A stretch of 64,000 nt of DNA from an uncultured Pelagibacteraceae bacterium. GTDB lineage: Bacteria > Pseudomonadota > Alphaproteobacteria > Pelagibacterales > Pelagibacteraceae. A program made the translations under genes and the position numbers. The DNA is taken from assembly GCA_902594405.1 (NCBI GenBank), contig CACJMB010000001.1:186001-250000 (forward strand), in the 5' to 3' direction. Below are positions 27,172 through 37,116 of this stretch, in pieces; positions within the stretch are counted from its first letter, which is position 1, and every line of letters starts with the position of its first letter. The notes beneath the pieces are model-generated. The model saw nothing but the letters and a program-made list of their open reading frames with translations, had not been told where the DNA came from and searched no databases.

Positions 27172-28614
27172 ATGTCAAAAATTAACTTTTTAAAACCAGA
27201 TAAGGAGAATTTAAATACCTTTTTGTATTTGGGTTCATTTTTATTTGTTATTAGTGTTATTGATGTTTTTCTTAATTCATTCTTTAGTTTAAATATCACT
27301 GGATTTTTACCCTCATCGTTAAGCTTTTTAATTCCAATTATATTAGGATTTGTTGGGCTGTATTTTATAAGAATTGAACACAGTGGTCATAAGTTTCTAG
27401 ATCAAGTAAATAAAAATATTAATACAAACAATTTTAATGCAGTTTTATCTTTATTAATTATTTTTATAATTATTAAAGCAACACCACCAATTTTAAGTTG
27501 GTTTGTAGTTGATGCAAGTTTTGCAGGAGATAGTAAAGATGTCTGTTCAGGTACTGGAGCTTGTTGGACCTATATCAAAGTTTGGTTTAGAAGATTTATG
27601 TATGGAATGTATCCTAATGCTGAGCAATGGAGAATAAATTTATCTTTCATAGCATTAGCTCTTTTAGGTTCTGTTGGATATTTTGCTACTGAAAAATTTA
27701 AAAAATATTTAACTTTATATTATGTTGTAATTTATCCATTTATAGCTTTCCTATTTATTTTCTTTTTTATATCAGGTGGTCCTGTATTTTTTGACTTTTC
27801 ATATGGAATAATTGCTGCTGTAGTTTCAATCATTATTGGTTTCTTTATTCCAGGTAAGTTTAAATTTTATTATTTTATTTTTGTTCCAATAACTCTTTAT
27901 ATTGCTTTAAAATATTTTATTTTTTATGAAGAATTAATTGAGCTAGGCAAACTTGATGGATTAAATTGGGTTGAAACTGGAGCTTGGGGTGGATTATCGC
28001 TTACATTTATAATTTCATTTTTTTGTTTAATTTTCTGTTTTCCAATTGGAATGGCTTTTGCATTAGGTAGAAGATCTGATTTTCCATTAATAAGGTACAT
28101 ATCAATTGGATTTATAGAGTTTTGGAGGGGTGTTCCTTTAATTACAGTGTTATTCATGTCAGCCGTGATGTTTCCAATGTTTTTACCTGAAGATTTTTTT
28201 ATTGATAAATTAGTTAGAGCAATAATAGCAATTTCTTTATTTGAAGCTGCTTATGTTGCGGAAGTTATTAGAGGTGGTTTACAAGCATTACCACGTGGTC
28301 AATATGAGGCTGCAAAATCACTTGGAATGGGATATTGGAAAATGCATATTTTTGTAATTCTTCCACAAGCTTTAAAGTTAGTAATACCTGGAATTGCTAA
28401 TACATTTTTGGCTTTAGTTAAAGATACTCCTCTAATTTTTGTAGTTGGCTTACTTGAAATAGTAGGAATGTTAAATTTAGCAAAAACTAATCCAGAGTGG
28501 TTAGGTTTTGCTATGGAAGGCTATGTATTTGCTGCAATAATTTTCTGGATTATTTGTTATGCAATGAGTAAGTATAGCTATAATCTAGAACAGAAATATA
28601 AAACAGAGCGATAA
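27172..28614 (+). CDS. aapM: General L-amino-acid ABC transporter permease AapM
   Basis: Second membrane subunit, 480 residues, with the family extension of several N-terminal transmembrane segments before the transport core. The core has IEFWRGVPLITVLFM, the EAA loop GGLQALPRGQYEAAKSLGMG (about 376-395) and ALVKDTPLIFVVGL. It directly follows aapQ and is 3 bases from aapP. A cysteine-containing segment near 122-130 (VCSGTGACW) is typical of AapM/YhdY. Confidence 0.95.
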   Translation: MSKINFLKPDKENLNTFLYLGSFLFVISVIDVFLNSFFSLNITGFLPSSLSFLIPIILGFVGLYFIRIEHSGHKFLDQVNKNINTNNFNAVLSLLIIFIIIKATPPILSWFVVDASFAGDSKDVCSGTGACWTYIKVWFRRFMYGMYPNAEQWRINLSFIALALLGSVGYFATEKFKKYLTLYYVVIYPFIAFLFIFFFISGGPVFFDFSYGIIAAVVSIIIGFFIPGKFKFYYFIFVPITLYIALKYFIFYEELIELGKLDGLNWVETGAWGGLSLTFIISFFCLIFCFPIGMAFALGRRSDFPLIRYISIGFIEFWRGVPLITVLFMSAVMFPMFLPEDFFIDKLVRAIIAISLFEAAYVAEVIRGGLQALPRGQYEAAKSLGMGYWKMHIFVILPQALKLVIPGIANTFLALVKDTPLIFVVGLLEIVGMLNLAKTNPEWLGFAMEGYVFAAIIFWIICYAMSKYSYNLEQKYKTER

Positions 28615-28617
28615 ACT

Positions 28618-29352
28618 ATGTCTGACAGTATTATTCAAATAAAAAATGTAAATAAATGGTTTGGGGATTTTCAAGTTTTAAAAGATATTAATTTAGAAGT
28701 TAAACCAAAAGAGAAAATCGTTGTTTGTGGTCCATCAGGTTCAGGTAAATCAACATTAATCAGATGTATAAATAGATTAGAAGAGCATCAGCAAGGTGAT
28801 ATTATTGTTGATGGAAATACTCTGACTGAAGATACAAAAAATATTGAACAAATTAGAGCAGAAGTTGGAATGGTATTTCAACAATTTAATTTGTTTCCTC
28901 ATTTATCAATTGTAGATAATTGTACACTTGCACCAATTTGGGTAAAGAAGATGCCAAAAAAAGAGGCTGAGGAATTAGCTTTAAAACATTTAGAAAGAGT
29001 TCAAATTCTTGATCAAGCACAAAAATTTCCCGGTCAATTATCAGGTGGTCAACAACAAAGGGTTGCTATAGCTAGAGCTCTTTGTATGGAGCCTAAAATT
29101 ATGTTGTTTGACGAACCTACATCAGCCCTGGATCCTGAAATGATTAAGGAAGTTCTAGATGTAATGGTAAATCTAGCAAACCAAGGTATGACAATGATAG
29201 TTGTTACCCATGAAATGGGATTTGCTAAAGAAGTAGCAGATAAAATGATCTTTATGGATGAAGGGATGATAGTAGAAAAAGCTGATACTAAAGAGTTTTT
29301 TGCTAATCCAAAGAGCGATAGAACTAAGCTGTTTTTAAGTCAGATACTATAA
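28618..29352 (+). CDS. aapP: General L-amino-acid ABC transporter ATPase AapP
   Basis: ATP-binding subunit, 244 residues. Walker [10 protein letters not shown] (about 38-46), Q-loop [12 protein letters not shown] signature LSGGQQQR (about 140-147), Walker B IMLFDEP (about 160-166), and switch histidine in VVTHEMG (about 196-202) are intact. It completes the J-Q-M-P order found in Rhizobium. After its stop a 9-base stem hairpin at 29378-29400 may end the transcript. Confidence 0.96.
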   Translation: MSDSIIQIKNVNKWFGDFQVLKDINLEVKPKEKIVVCGPSGSGKSTLIRCINRLEEHQQGDIIVDGNTLTEDTKNIEQIRAEVGMVFQQFNLFPHLSIVDNCTLAPIWVKKMPKKEAEELALKHLERVQILDQAQKFPGQLSGGQQQRVAIARALCMEPKIMLFDEPTSALDPEMIKEVLDVMVNLANQGMTMIVVTHEMGFAKEVADKMIFMDEGMIVEKADTKEFFANPKSDRTKLFLSQIL

Positions 29353-29377
29353 AAAATATATAATTTTAAAGCAATAA

Positions 29378-29400
29378 ATTTAGATTAAATCAATCTAAAT
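29378..29400 (+). other. Inverted repeat after aapP
   Basis: ATTTAGATT (29378-29386) and AATCTAAAT (29392-29400) form a perfect 9-base stem with a 5-base loop. No T-run follows, so it is either a weak terminator or mRNA-end stabiliser of the aap transcript, or an operator for the downstream XRE gene. Confidence 0.5.
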
Positions 29401-29526
29401 ATGTTCATTTTGCATTCAACTAATGCTTGACAGTATTTTAATTATTTTAAATTTCTTACAAAAAAAAACAAATTTTTCTATTGCAGTAACATTAATAAAT
29501 AGGTTCAATAGTATTTATAAAATTTA

Positions 29527-29544
29527 ATTAAGAGGGGTCTTAAT
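29527..29544 (+). promoter_or_regulatory. Hairpin covering the ribosome site and start codon of the XRE gene
   Basis: ATTAAGA-GGGG-TCTTAAT is a perfect 7-base inverted repeat whose loop holds the only Shine-Dalgarno-like sequence (AGAGGGG) and whose 3' arm includes the first two bases of the ATG at 29543. This could limit translation initiation or be a DNA operator for self-repression. Confidence 0.45.
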
Positions 29545-29914
29545 GGAAGATAATTTCAATAAACACTTAGGCAACAAGCTTAAGTTAAGAAGATTAGCTT
29601 TAGGTTTAACACAGACTAAAGTAGCAAAAGCAATCAATGTAACATTTCAACAAATTCAAAAATACGAAAAAGGAACTAACGGTGTAAGTTCGATAAGATT
29701 ACTACAACTTGCAAATTATTTAAAAGTGCCGATTAATTATTTCTTTGAAGACTTTTCTGAATATTTAGTGAATTTAGAAAAATCACAAGAAGGTCACATG
29801 AATGTTAATTATAATTTTTTAGTAAAATTATATTCAGAACTCAATGCTGATCAAAAATTAAAGTTTAATAAATCTTTACAAATTTCAGGATCAGGAATTT
29901 CTAAAGCAGTTTAA
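29543..29914 (+). CDS. XRE-family helix-turn-helix regulator
   Basis: Small DNA-binding protein of 123 residues. Residues about 10-65 form a Cro/CI-type HTH (LGNKLKLRRLALGLTQTKVA then QIQKYEKGTNGVSSIRLLQLA). It belongs to the widespread alphaproteobacterial group of short XRE regulators with an HTH followed by an FFEDF segment and a helical tail. Targets are unknown; the upstream gap of 190 bases contains a consensus TTGACA at 29427-29432 but no convincing -10 at the right distance. It stands alone between the aap operon and the tRNA pair. Confidence 0.88.
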   Translation: MEDNFNKHLGNKLKLRRLALGLTQTKVAKAINVTFQQIQKYEKGTNGVSSIRLLQLANYLKVPINYFFEDFSEYLVNLEKSQEGHMNVNYNFLVKLYSELNADQKLKFNKSLQISGSGISKAV

Positions 29915-29978
29915 TTAAAGTTTTAATTAAGACCCTAGATATTAATTTAAGAGATATTCTTTTTTTTTAATTTGATTT

Positions 29979-30054
29979 TGGCTCCTCGGGCAGGACTCGA
30001 ACCTGCGACCAATTGATTAACAGTCAACTGCTCTACCAACTGAGCTACCGAGGA
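29979..30054 (-). tRNA. tRNA-Asn (anticodon GTT)
   Basis: A 76-base cloverleaf on the minus strand with encoded CCA. Acceptor arms TCCTCGG / CCGAGGA, D-arm GCTCAGTTGGTAGAGC, anticodon loop CTGTTAA giving GTT, and T-arm GCAGG-TTCGAGT-CCTGC all pair. It lies 50 bases downstream of tRNA-Cys on the same strand and is probably co-transcribed with it. Confidence 0.97.
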
Positions 30055-30104
30055 ATGTAAAAAAGCCAACTTACTTTTTTTTGTAACTAAAACAAGATTT
30101 TTTT

Positions 30105-30178
30105 TGGAGGCAACGCCCGGAATCGAACCGGGATACAAGGATTTGCAATCCTCTGCGTAACCATTCCGCCACGTTGCC
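30105..30178 (-). tRNA. tRNA-Cys (anticodon GCA)
   Basis: A 74-base cloverleaf on the minus strand with encoded CCA. Acceptor arms GGCAACG / CGTTGCC, anticodon stem-loop GAGGA-TTGCAAA-TCCTT giving GCA, and T-arm CCCGG-TTCGATT-CCGGG are clear. It diverges from valS. Confidence 0.97.
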
Positions 30179-30302
30179 ATCTTATTTTCAGCTAATAGCT
30201 ACAGATGCCTTTTTATATTAAATTTTTTCTATTAGTCTATTAAATAACGATCCAAATTGATTATTGTTAATTTAGATTATTAAATTATAAACTTTAACAT
30301 CA

Positions 30303-32930
30303 ATGAGTAGCGATAAATATATACATTCTGATGTAGAAAATAGAATTTATTCTTATTGGGAAAAAAATGGTCTTTTTAAACCTAAAGAAAATTCAAAAAA
30401 ATTCTCAATTGTAATTCCACCACCAAATGTAACGGGTAGTTTGCATATGGGGCATGCTCTTAACAATTCTATTCAAGATTTATTAGTTCGTTACCATAGA
30501 ATGAATAATTTTGAAACTTTATGGCAACCAGGTACAGACCACGCTGGTATAGCTACTCAGGCTTTAGTAGAAAAAAAGTTAACTTCTGAAAAAATTGATA
30601 AAAATGAAATTGGTAGAGAAAAATTCATTGAAAAAGTTTGGGAGTGGAAAGAGCAATACGGAGACATAATAATTAACCAATTAAAAAAACTTGGTTGCTC
30701 TTGTGATTGGTCAAGAAATGCCTTTACAATGGATGAGAATTTATCCAAATCAGTAATTAAGGTTTTTGTAGATCTTTATAACAAAGGTCTAATCTATAAA
30801 GATAAGAAATTAGTAAACTGGGATACAGTTTTAAAAACAGCTATTTCAGACCTAGAAGTAGATCAAAGAGAAATAAATTCTAAAATTTATTACATCAGAT
30901 ATCCAATAGATGGGACTGAAGAATTTATTACAATTGCAACAACAAGACCCGAAACTATGTTTGGTGATACAGCTATAGCTGTAAATCCAAAAGATGAACG
31001 ATTTAAATCCTTTGTTGGAAAAACAGTTACCATTCCTATTGTTAGAAGAAAAATAAAAATCATTGAAGATGATTACGCAGATCCTGATCAAGGAACTGGA
31101 GCGTTAAAAATAACTCCTGCGCATGATTTTAATGACTATGACGTAGGTCAAAGAAATAATCTTGAAGTAATAAATATTTTTACTGAAGCAGGTAAGATTA
31201 ACGATAACGCTCCAAAAGAATATGTTGGTCTTGATAGGTTTGAAGCTAGAAAAAGAATTTTAAAAGAACTTAAAGAAAAGGAATTTTTTGTAAAAGAAGA
31301 AAATATTAAAAACAAAGTTCCATATGGAGATAGATCTAATTCTATAATAGAACCTTTTTTAACGGAACAATGGTTTGCTGATGCTGGTAAATTATCAGTT
31401 AAAGCTAAAGAAGTTGTTAATTCAAAAAAAACAAATTTCTTTCCCGAGAATTGGTCGAAAACTTATTTCCAGTGGATGAACAATATAGAACCTTGGTGTA
31501 TATCAAGACAGCTTTGGTGGGGTCATCAAATACCTGCCTGGTATGGTCCTGATGAAAAATTTTTTGTTGCTGAAAATGAAGATGATGCAAAACAACAAGC
31601 TAAAAAACATTATGGTAAAGATGTTGAATTAAATCGTGATCCAGATGTTTTAGATACTTGGTTTTCATCTGGCTTATGGCCTTTTGCTACACTTGGTTGG
31701 CCTGATGATAATAAATATGTAGATAAATTTTATCCAACATCAGTATTAGTTACAGGTTTTGACATTATATTTTTCTGGGTAGCTAGAATGATTATGTTTG
31801 GGACAGAATTTTTAAATAAAGAACCATTTAAAGATATATATGTTCATGCACTGGTTAGAGATGAAAAGGGACAAAAGATGTCTAAGTCTAAAGGTAATGT
31901 AATTGATCCTTTAGATTTAATTGAAAAATATAGTGCAGATGCACTTAGATTTACTTTGTTATCAATGGCTTCCCCAGGTACTGATGTTAAGCTTTCTGAA
32001 GATAGAGTTAAAGGTTATAGAAATTTTTTAAATAAATTATGGAATGCAAATAATTTTTTAATCACTAATGGATGTGATTTTAAAGATATAGATAAAGTTC
32101 CTAGTTTAAATGTAAATATTAACAAATGGATTTATTCAGAGCTTGTTGAAACTAAAAATAAGATAGAAAAAAACCTTAAGGATTATAGATTTGATGAAGC
32201 AGCTAAAAATGCTTATCAATTTGCATGGCATTCGTATTGTGATTGGTATTTAGAATTATCTAAAACTATACTTTTTTCAGATGATGAAAAAGCTAAAGCA
32301 GAAGTTAAAAAATTATCATCTTTTGTATTCAAACAAATTTTGATTTTGCTACATCCTTTTATTCCTTTTGTTACTGAAGAAATTTGGCTTAAGAACAAAT
32401 TTGATAATGACGGCAGTGATTATTTGATGCTTAAAAATTGGTTGTCGGGTGAGATAAATAAGGACAGTAGTACTGAACAGGTAGAAAATATCATTAACAT
32501 TATTTCAGAGATTAGATCATTTAAAAATGAGCTAAATGTAAGCCCAGGCTCATTTATTGATGTATCAATAAGTAATATTAATAAAAATCAAAAAGACTTT
32601 ATTAATACAAATGAAATTATTCTAAAAAAACTAGGCAGAATAAATAATATATTAGATAAGGATTTAGATAAACCAGCTGCGACAATGGTTGTTTCTGGTG
32701 ATTTGTTTAAGATTTATTTTGATAAAGATGTTGATTTAAAATTAATAAAAGAAAATTTAACAAATAAACAAAGTAGATTAGAACAAGATATGAATAAAAT
32801 ATCTCAAAGATTAGAGAATAAAAGTTTTGTTGACCGTGCTCCAAAAGAGATTGTTGAACAAGAAAAAAATAATTATAATAATTTAAAGAATGATATTGAG
32901 AAAATATCAGTAACAATAAAGGGTATATAA
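30303..32930 (+). CDS. valS: Valine--tRNA ligase ValS
   Basis: Class I synthetase of 875 residues. Motifs: [15 protein letters not shown] (HIGH as HMGH, about 38-52), the editing-domain [12 protein letters not shown] (about 213-224), [10 protein letters not shown], and [10 protein letters not shown] (about 522-531). The last 70 residues are a coiled-coil tRNA-binding arm, as in other ValS. It begins a tight run in which ilvD, manC and phoR are each joined by a one-base TAATG overlap. Its upstream gap, between tRNA-Cys and the ATG, must hold the promoter of this run. Confidence 0.97.
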   Translation: MSSDKYIHSDVENRIYSYWEKNGLFKPKENSKKFSIVIPPPNVTGSLHMGHALNNSIQDLLVRYHRMNNFETLWQPGTDHAGIATQALVEKKLTSEKIDKNEIGREKFIEKVWEWKEQYGDIIINQLKKLGCSCDWSRNAFTMDENLSKSVIKVFVDLYNKGLIYKDKKLVNWDTVLKTAISDLEVDQREINSKIYYIRYPIDGTEEFITIATTRPETMFGDTAIAVNPKDERFKSFVGKTVTIPIVRRKIKIIEDDYADPDQGTGALKITPAHDFNDYDVGQRNNLEVINIFTEAGKINDNAPKEYVGLDRFEARKRILKELKEKEFFVKEENIKNKVPYGDRSNSIIEPFLTEQWFADAGKLSVKAKEVVNSKKTNFFPENWSKTYFQWMNNIEPWCISRQLWWGHQIPAWYGPDEKFFVAENEDDAKQQAKKHYGKDVELNRDPDVLDTWFSSGLWPFATLGWPDDNKYVDKFYPTSVLVTGFDIIFFWVARMIMFGTEFLNKEPFKDIYVHALVRDEKGQKMSKSKGNVIDPLDLIEKYSADALRFTLLSMASPGTDVKLSEDRVKGYRNFLNKLWNANNFLITNGCDFKDIDKVPSLNVNINKWIYSELVETKNKIEKNLKDYRFDEAAKNAYQFAWHSYCDWYLELSKTILFSDDEKAKAEVKKLSSFVFKQILILLHPFIPFVTEEIWLKNKFDNDGSDYLMLKNWLSGEINKDSSTEQVENIINIISEIRSFKNELNVSPGSFIDVSISNINKNQKDFINTNEIILKKLGRINNILDKDLDKPAATMVVSGDLFKIYFDKDVDLKLIKENLTNKQSRLEQDMNKISQRLENKSFVDRAPKEIVEQEKNNYNNLKNDIEKISVTIKGI

Positions 32931-34648
32931 TGGCTAAATTTAATAAAAAGAAACTTCCAAGCAGACATACATCATTAGGTGCAGATAGAGCTCCACATAG
33001 ATCTTTTTATTATGCTATGGGAGAAACTGAGAAAGATGTAGCAAAACCCTTTGTTGGTGTCGTTTCTACATGGAATGAGGCAGCTCCTTGTAATATTGCA
33101 CTCATGAGACAAGCTCAATCAGTTAAAAAAGGAGTTAGAGCTAATGGTGGAACTCCAAGAGAATTTTGTACAATTACAGTTACAGACGGTATTGCAATGG
33201 GTCATGAAGGAATGAAGTCTTCATTGATATCTAGAGAAGTAATCGCAGACTCAGCTGAACTTACCGTTAGAGGTCATTGTTATGATGCATTAGTAGGAAT
33301 TGCAGGATGTGATAAATCTTTACCAGGTTTAATGATGTCTATGGTTAGATTAAATGTACCAAGTGTATTTATATATGGTGGATCAATACTACCAGGGAGA
33401 TACAAAGGAAAAGACGTAACAGTAGTAGATGTATTTGAAGCAGTTGGAAAACATTCTTCAGGCCAAATGTCAGCTGCAGAACTTAGAAAATTAGAATTAG
33501 TTGCTTGTCCAAGCGCAGGTGCATGTGGTGGACAATTTACTGCAAATACAATGGCATGTGTATCAGAAGCAATAGGGTTAGCTTTACCTTATTCAGCAGG
33601 AACACCAGCTCCATATGAGGAAAGAGACAAATATGCAAAAGCTAGTGGTAAAATGGTTATGAACCTTTTAAAAAAAGGAATTAAACCAAGAGACATTGTA
33701 ACTAAAAAAGCTTTAGAAAATGCTGCTACCGTTGTTGCTGCTACTGGTGGATCTACAAATGCAGGTTTACATTTACCTGCTATTGCAAATGAAGCAGGAA
33801 TTAAATTTGATTTAATGGATGTAGCTAAAATATTTAAAAGAACACCTTATCTTGCAGATTTAAAACCAGGTGGAAAATATGTTGCAAAAGATATGTGGTT
33901 AGCAGGTGGTGTACCAATGTTATTAAAAACTTTATATGAAGGTGGATATATCCATGGTGATTGCATGACGGTTACAGGAAAAACAATGAAGGAAAATTTA
34001 AAAGGAATTAAATTTAATCCAAAACAAAAAGTAATGAGATCTTATAAAAATCCATTATCACCAACTGGAGGTGTTGTTGGATTAAAAGGAAACTTAGCTC
34101 CAGAAGGTGCAATAGTTAAAGTTGCTGGACTTAAAAAATTACAATTTACTGGAAAAGCAAGATGCTTTGATAATGAGGAAAGTGCAATGAAGGCTGTTCA
34201 AAGCAGAAAGTATAATGATGGTGATGTAATTATAATTAGATATGAAGGACCAGTAGGAGGTCCAGGTATGAGAGAAATGTTATCGACAACAGGTGCAATC
34301 TACGGACAGGGAAAAGGGGAGAAAGTAGCTCTTATAACTGATGGTAGGTTCTCTGGGGCTACAAGAGGCTTTTGTGTGGGTCACGTGGGTCCTGAGGCCG
34401 CTTTAGGGGGTCCTATAGGCCTTTTACGTACAGGAGATATCATCGATATCGATGCCAAAAAAGGAACAATCAATGTAAGGCTTTCTAAAAAAGAAATGGC
34501 TGCGAGAAAAAGAAAATGGAAAGCTAGAAAATCAGATTTTGGATCAGGTACATTATGGAAATATGCACAAACAGTTGGACCAGCATATTTAGGTGCACCA
34601 ACACACCCAGGTAAGAAAAAAGAAGTTAAGGATTATTCAGAGATTTAA
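32930..34648 (+). CDS. ilvD: Dihydroxy-acid dehydratase IlvD
   Basis: Iron-sulfur dehydratase of branched-chain amino-acid synthesis. The 572 residues show the cluster-ligand regions AAPCNIAL (about 50-57), [11 protein letters not shown] (about 122-132) and [15 protein letters not shown] (about 194-208), plus [25 protein letters not shown] blocks late in the protein. Coupling to valS makes biological sense: valine synthesis next to valyl-tRNA synthesis. A stretch around 34300-34460 has clearly higher G+C and different codon choice from the rest of the gene. Confidence 0.96.
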   Translation: MAKFNKKKLPSRHTSLGADRAPHRSFYYAMGETEKDVAKPFVGVVSTWNEAAPCNIALMRQAQSVKKGVRANGGTPREFCTITVTDGIAMGHEGMKSSLISREVIADSAELTVRGHCYDALVGIAGCDKSLPGLMMSMVRLNVPSVFIYGGSILPGRYKGKDVTVVDVFEAVGKHSSGQMSAAELRKLELVACPSAGACGGQFTANTMACVSEAIGLALPYSAGTPAPYEERDKYAKASGKMVMNLLKKGIKPRDIVTKKALENAATVVAATGGSTNAGLHLPAIANEAGIKFDLMDVAKIFKRTPYLADLKPGGKYVAKDMWLAGGVPMLLKTLYEGGYIHGDCMTVTGKTMKENLKGIKFNPKQKVMRSYKNPLSPTGGVVGLKGNLAPEGAIVKVAGLKKLQFTGKARCFDNEESAMKAVQSRKYNDGDVIIIRYEGPVGGPGMREMLSTTGAIYGQGKGEKVALITDGRFSGATRGFCVGHVGPEAALGGPIGLLRTGDIIDIDAKKGTINVRLSKKEMAARKRKWKARKSDFGSGTLWKYAQTVGPAYLGAPTHPGKKKEVKDYSEI

Positions 34649-35853
34649 TGAAAATTCGTCCAGTTATTTTATGTGGAGGTGCTGGAACTCGACTTTGGCC
34701 AAACTCTAAAAATCATCAAGCAAAACAGTTTATTAATTTTGGTAATTGGACTTTGCTTGGAAAGACACTTGAGAGAACAAAAGCATTAATCTTTGATGCG
34801 CCAGTTATAAGCACAAATAAAAAATATCTTAAACAAATTAAAAAATATCTTAGAAAATATAAAATAAATAAATATAAAATTATTGTAGAACCAGCTAAAA
34901 GAAACACTGCACCAGCTATTTTAAGCACTGCTTTAATTAAAGATATTCCAGATAATCAGCCCTTAATGTTTTTTACAGCAGATCATTTGATTGAAAAAAT
35001 GAATATTTTTAATAAGGCGATAAACAAAAATAAATCAAATCTTAATGAAGAAAATATATTTGTTTTTGGAATTAAACCTAAATCTCCAACTAGTGATTAT
35101 GGTTATTTTTTAACTAAAAAGATTAAAGGTAATATTAATAAAGTAACAAGATTTATTGAAAAACCAAAAGAAGCTAAAGCAAAACAAATTATAAAGAATA
35201 AAGGTTATTGGAATTCAGGAATGTTTTATCTTAGAAAAGATTCTATTATTAATAACTTTAAAAAGTATCAGCCTAAAACTTATAGAAATTGTTTAAATGC
35301 AGTTAATAAAGCAAAATATAAAGCTAATACTTATTACTTAAACAAAGCTTCATTTATTAAAGCAACTGCTAAATCTTTTGATTATGCAATTCTAGAAAAA
35401 ACCAAACAAATTAACGCTATCAAACTAGATATTCCTTGGTCAGATCTTGGTAGTTGGAAAGAAATTCTGAAGATGTATGACAAAAATAAAAACAAATATA
35501 TTAAGAAAAAAAACGTGTATTACCGTCCATGGGGTAGATACACCAATCTTTTTGAAGGAAAAGAGTTTTTAATAAAAGAACTATACGTAAAACCAAAAGG
35601 CATTCTAAGTTTACAAAAACACCATCATCGAGCCGAACATTGGTTAGTGACCCAAGGCAATGCTAAAATAACTCTTAATAAAGATATTATAATTAAAAAG
35701 CCAGGTGAACATATATTCATTCCATTAGAAGCAATTCATAGAGTTCAAAATTCAGGAAAAAAACCTGTAAAGATTGTTGAAGCTCAAGTTGGCTCAATTT
35801 TGAAGGAAAGTGATATTGTTAGATATCAAGATGTATATGGTAGAGTGAAGTAA
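34648..35853 (+). CDS. Mannose-1-phosphate guanylyltransferase / mannose-6-phosphate isomerase-like
   Basis: Nucleotidyltransferase making GDP-mannose for surface polysaccharide. The 401 residues start with the NTP motif LCGGAGTRLWPNS (about 8-20) and contain FTADHLI (about 110) and FIEKPKEA. A C-terminal type II PMI cupin begins near YRPWGRYTNL and includes QKHHHRAEHWLV (metal histidines), so it is the bifunctional ManC/AlgA/CpsB layout. It is shorter than E. coli CpsB (478). No other sugar-nucleotide genes are nearby. Confidence 0.9.
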   Translation: MKIRPVILCGGAGTRLWPNSKNHQAKQFINFGNWTLLGKTLERTKALIFDAPVISTNKKYLKQIKKYLRKYKINKYKIIVEPAKRNTAPAILSTALIKDIPDNQPLMFFTADHLIEKMNIFNKAINKNKSNLNEENIFVFGIKPKSPTSDYGYFLTKKIKGNINKVTRFIEKPKEAKAKQIIKNKGYWNSGMFYLRKDSIINNFKKYQPKTYRNCLNAVNKAKYKANTYYLNKASFIKATAKSFDYAILEKTKQINAIKLDIPWSDLGSWKEILKMYDKNKNKYIKKKNVYYRPWGRYTNLFEGKEFLIKELYVKPKGILSLQKHHHRAEHWLVTQGNAKITLNKDIIIKKPGEHIFIPLEAIHRVQNSGKKPVKIVEAQVGSILKESDIVRYQDVYGRVK

Positions 35854-37010
35854 TGGAGTTATTAACAATAATTTTATTAGTAATAATTGTTCTTCTTACT
35901 TATCTATTATTAAAAAAAGAAAAAGTATTAGGTATTAAAACTGAAACTAAAGATAATAATGATCAAATTAAAGTTGTAGAAAATAAAGATTATAGAAAAA
36001 ATATTTATGATTTATTAAATTATATTCCTGAAGGAATAATAATTTTAGACAAAGGTAAGAAAATTCTTTTTAGCAACAACTCTGCTAATAAATTATTTCA
36101 GATAAAACTAGAAGAGAATATAAGCGGCTTTTTAAGAAACCCTGATCTTTTAAGTTCGATTGATAAATCATTTGAGGGTAACAATATTTCAGATCTTGAA
36201 ATTGAAATTAGAAATCAAGCTGTTCAAAGATTAAATATAACAATTTACCTTGATCAGAATAATCTATTTTTTGATGAAGTATGTTGTGTCTTATTCATAA
36301 GGGATTTAACTGAATTTCATAAATTCCAACAATTAAAATCTGATTTTGTGGCCAATGTATCACACGAGCTAAGAACACCTCTACAATCCATTAAAATGGG
36401 ACTTGAAACATTTGAAAATAATTCCGATTTAAAAAAGAATTCTGAGGTAAATAATTTACTTCCAGTAATGACCTCTCAATCTGAGAGAATGGAAAATTTA
36501 ATTAGAGATTTATTATCATTATCTAAAATTGAATTACAGGAACATATACGACCAACGCATGAAATAGATCTTATAGAATTGATTGATTATGTTATTAAAA
36601 CTTATGAAAAAATAATTAGTAAAAATAATATTAGTATTAAATTTAATAAAACTGATAATTTTAAAATAATTGGTGATAGAGATAAATTAATAGAAATTTT
36701 TACTAATCTTATAGATAATTCAATCAAATACAGTGATAAAAATAAAGAAATTACAATTACTGCTAAAAAAGATGGTGAGTTTAATACTGTTTCAGTAGCA
36801 GATCAGGGAATAGGTATTCCAAAAGAATCTATACATAGAATCACTGAAAGATTTTTTACTGTTGATCCAAGCAAAAGCCGAAGTGTAGGTGGTACAGGTC
36901 TTGGTTTAGCTATTGTAAAACATTTAGTTTCACAACATAGAGCAGAAATGGATATTAATAGTGTTGAAAATGAAGGAACCACAATAGATATCAAATTTAA
37001 TTCTTTGTAA
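35853..37010 (+). CDS. phoR: Phosphate-regulon sensor histidine kinase PhoR
   Basis: Membrane sensor that phosphorylates PhoB when phosphate is scarce. In 385 residues: one N-terminal transmembrane helix (2-20), a PAS domain (about 50-155), HisKA with His171 (VANVSHELRTPLQS), and HATPase blocks NLIDNSIKYS, DQGIGIP and GGTGLGLAIVKH. It is separated from phoB by the whole pst group and instead forms the end of the valS-ilvD-manC-phoR run, with a 1-base overlap to manC. That predicts near-constitutive kinase levels. Confidence 0.93.
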   Translation: MELLTIILLVIIVLLTYLLLKKEKVLGIKTETKDNNDQIKVVENKDYRKNIYDLLNYIPEGIIILDKGKKILFSNNSANKLFQIKLEENISGFLRNPDLLSSIDKSFEGNNISDLEIEIRNQAVQRLNITIYLDQNNLFFDEVCCVLFIRDLTEFHKFQQLKSDFVANVSHELRTPLQSIKMGLETFENNSDLKKNSEVNNLLPVMTSQSERMENLIRDLLSLSKIELQEHIRPTHEIDLIELIDYVIKTYEKIISKNNISIKFNKTDNFKIIGDRDKLIEIFTNLIDNSIKYSDKNKEITITAKKDGEFNTVSVADQGIGIPKESIHRITERFFTVDPSKSRSVGGTGLGLAIVKHLVSQHRAEMDINSVENEGTTIDIKFNSL

Positions 37011-37030
37011 TTCAACTAAAAAGTTAGTCA

Positions 37031-37064
37031 TTGTAACAAAAGTTTAACCTTCCTTTAATAAAAT
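37031..37064 (+). promoter_or_regulatory. Pho box and -10 upstream of pstS
   Basis: TTGTAAC-AAAA-GTTTAAC (37031-37048) is a 7-4-7 direct repeat with 11-base period, as in PhoB sites. Ten bases later TAAAAT (37059-37064) can serve as -10, the known layout in which a Pho box replaces the -35. The predicted start near 37071 gives a leader of about 45 bases. Confidence 0.8.
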
Positions 37065-37116
37065 ATTTAAGAATCAATTTTATTAAAACCGAATTATGAA
37101 TCTAAAAAGGAGAATT

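Noticed and set aside
29427..29432. Consensus TTGACA upstream of the XRE gene as a promoter
   Set aside because: No acceptable -10 hexamer lies 16-18 bases downstream, so it is not listed as a promoter.
29947..30180. 77-codon open frame on the minus strand
   Set aside because: It runs straight through the tRNA-Cys and tRNA-Asn genes; its amino-acid sequence is a translation of the cloverleaves.
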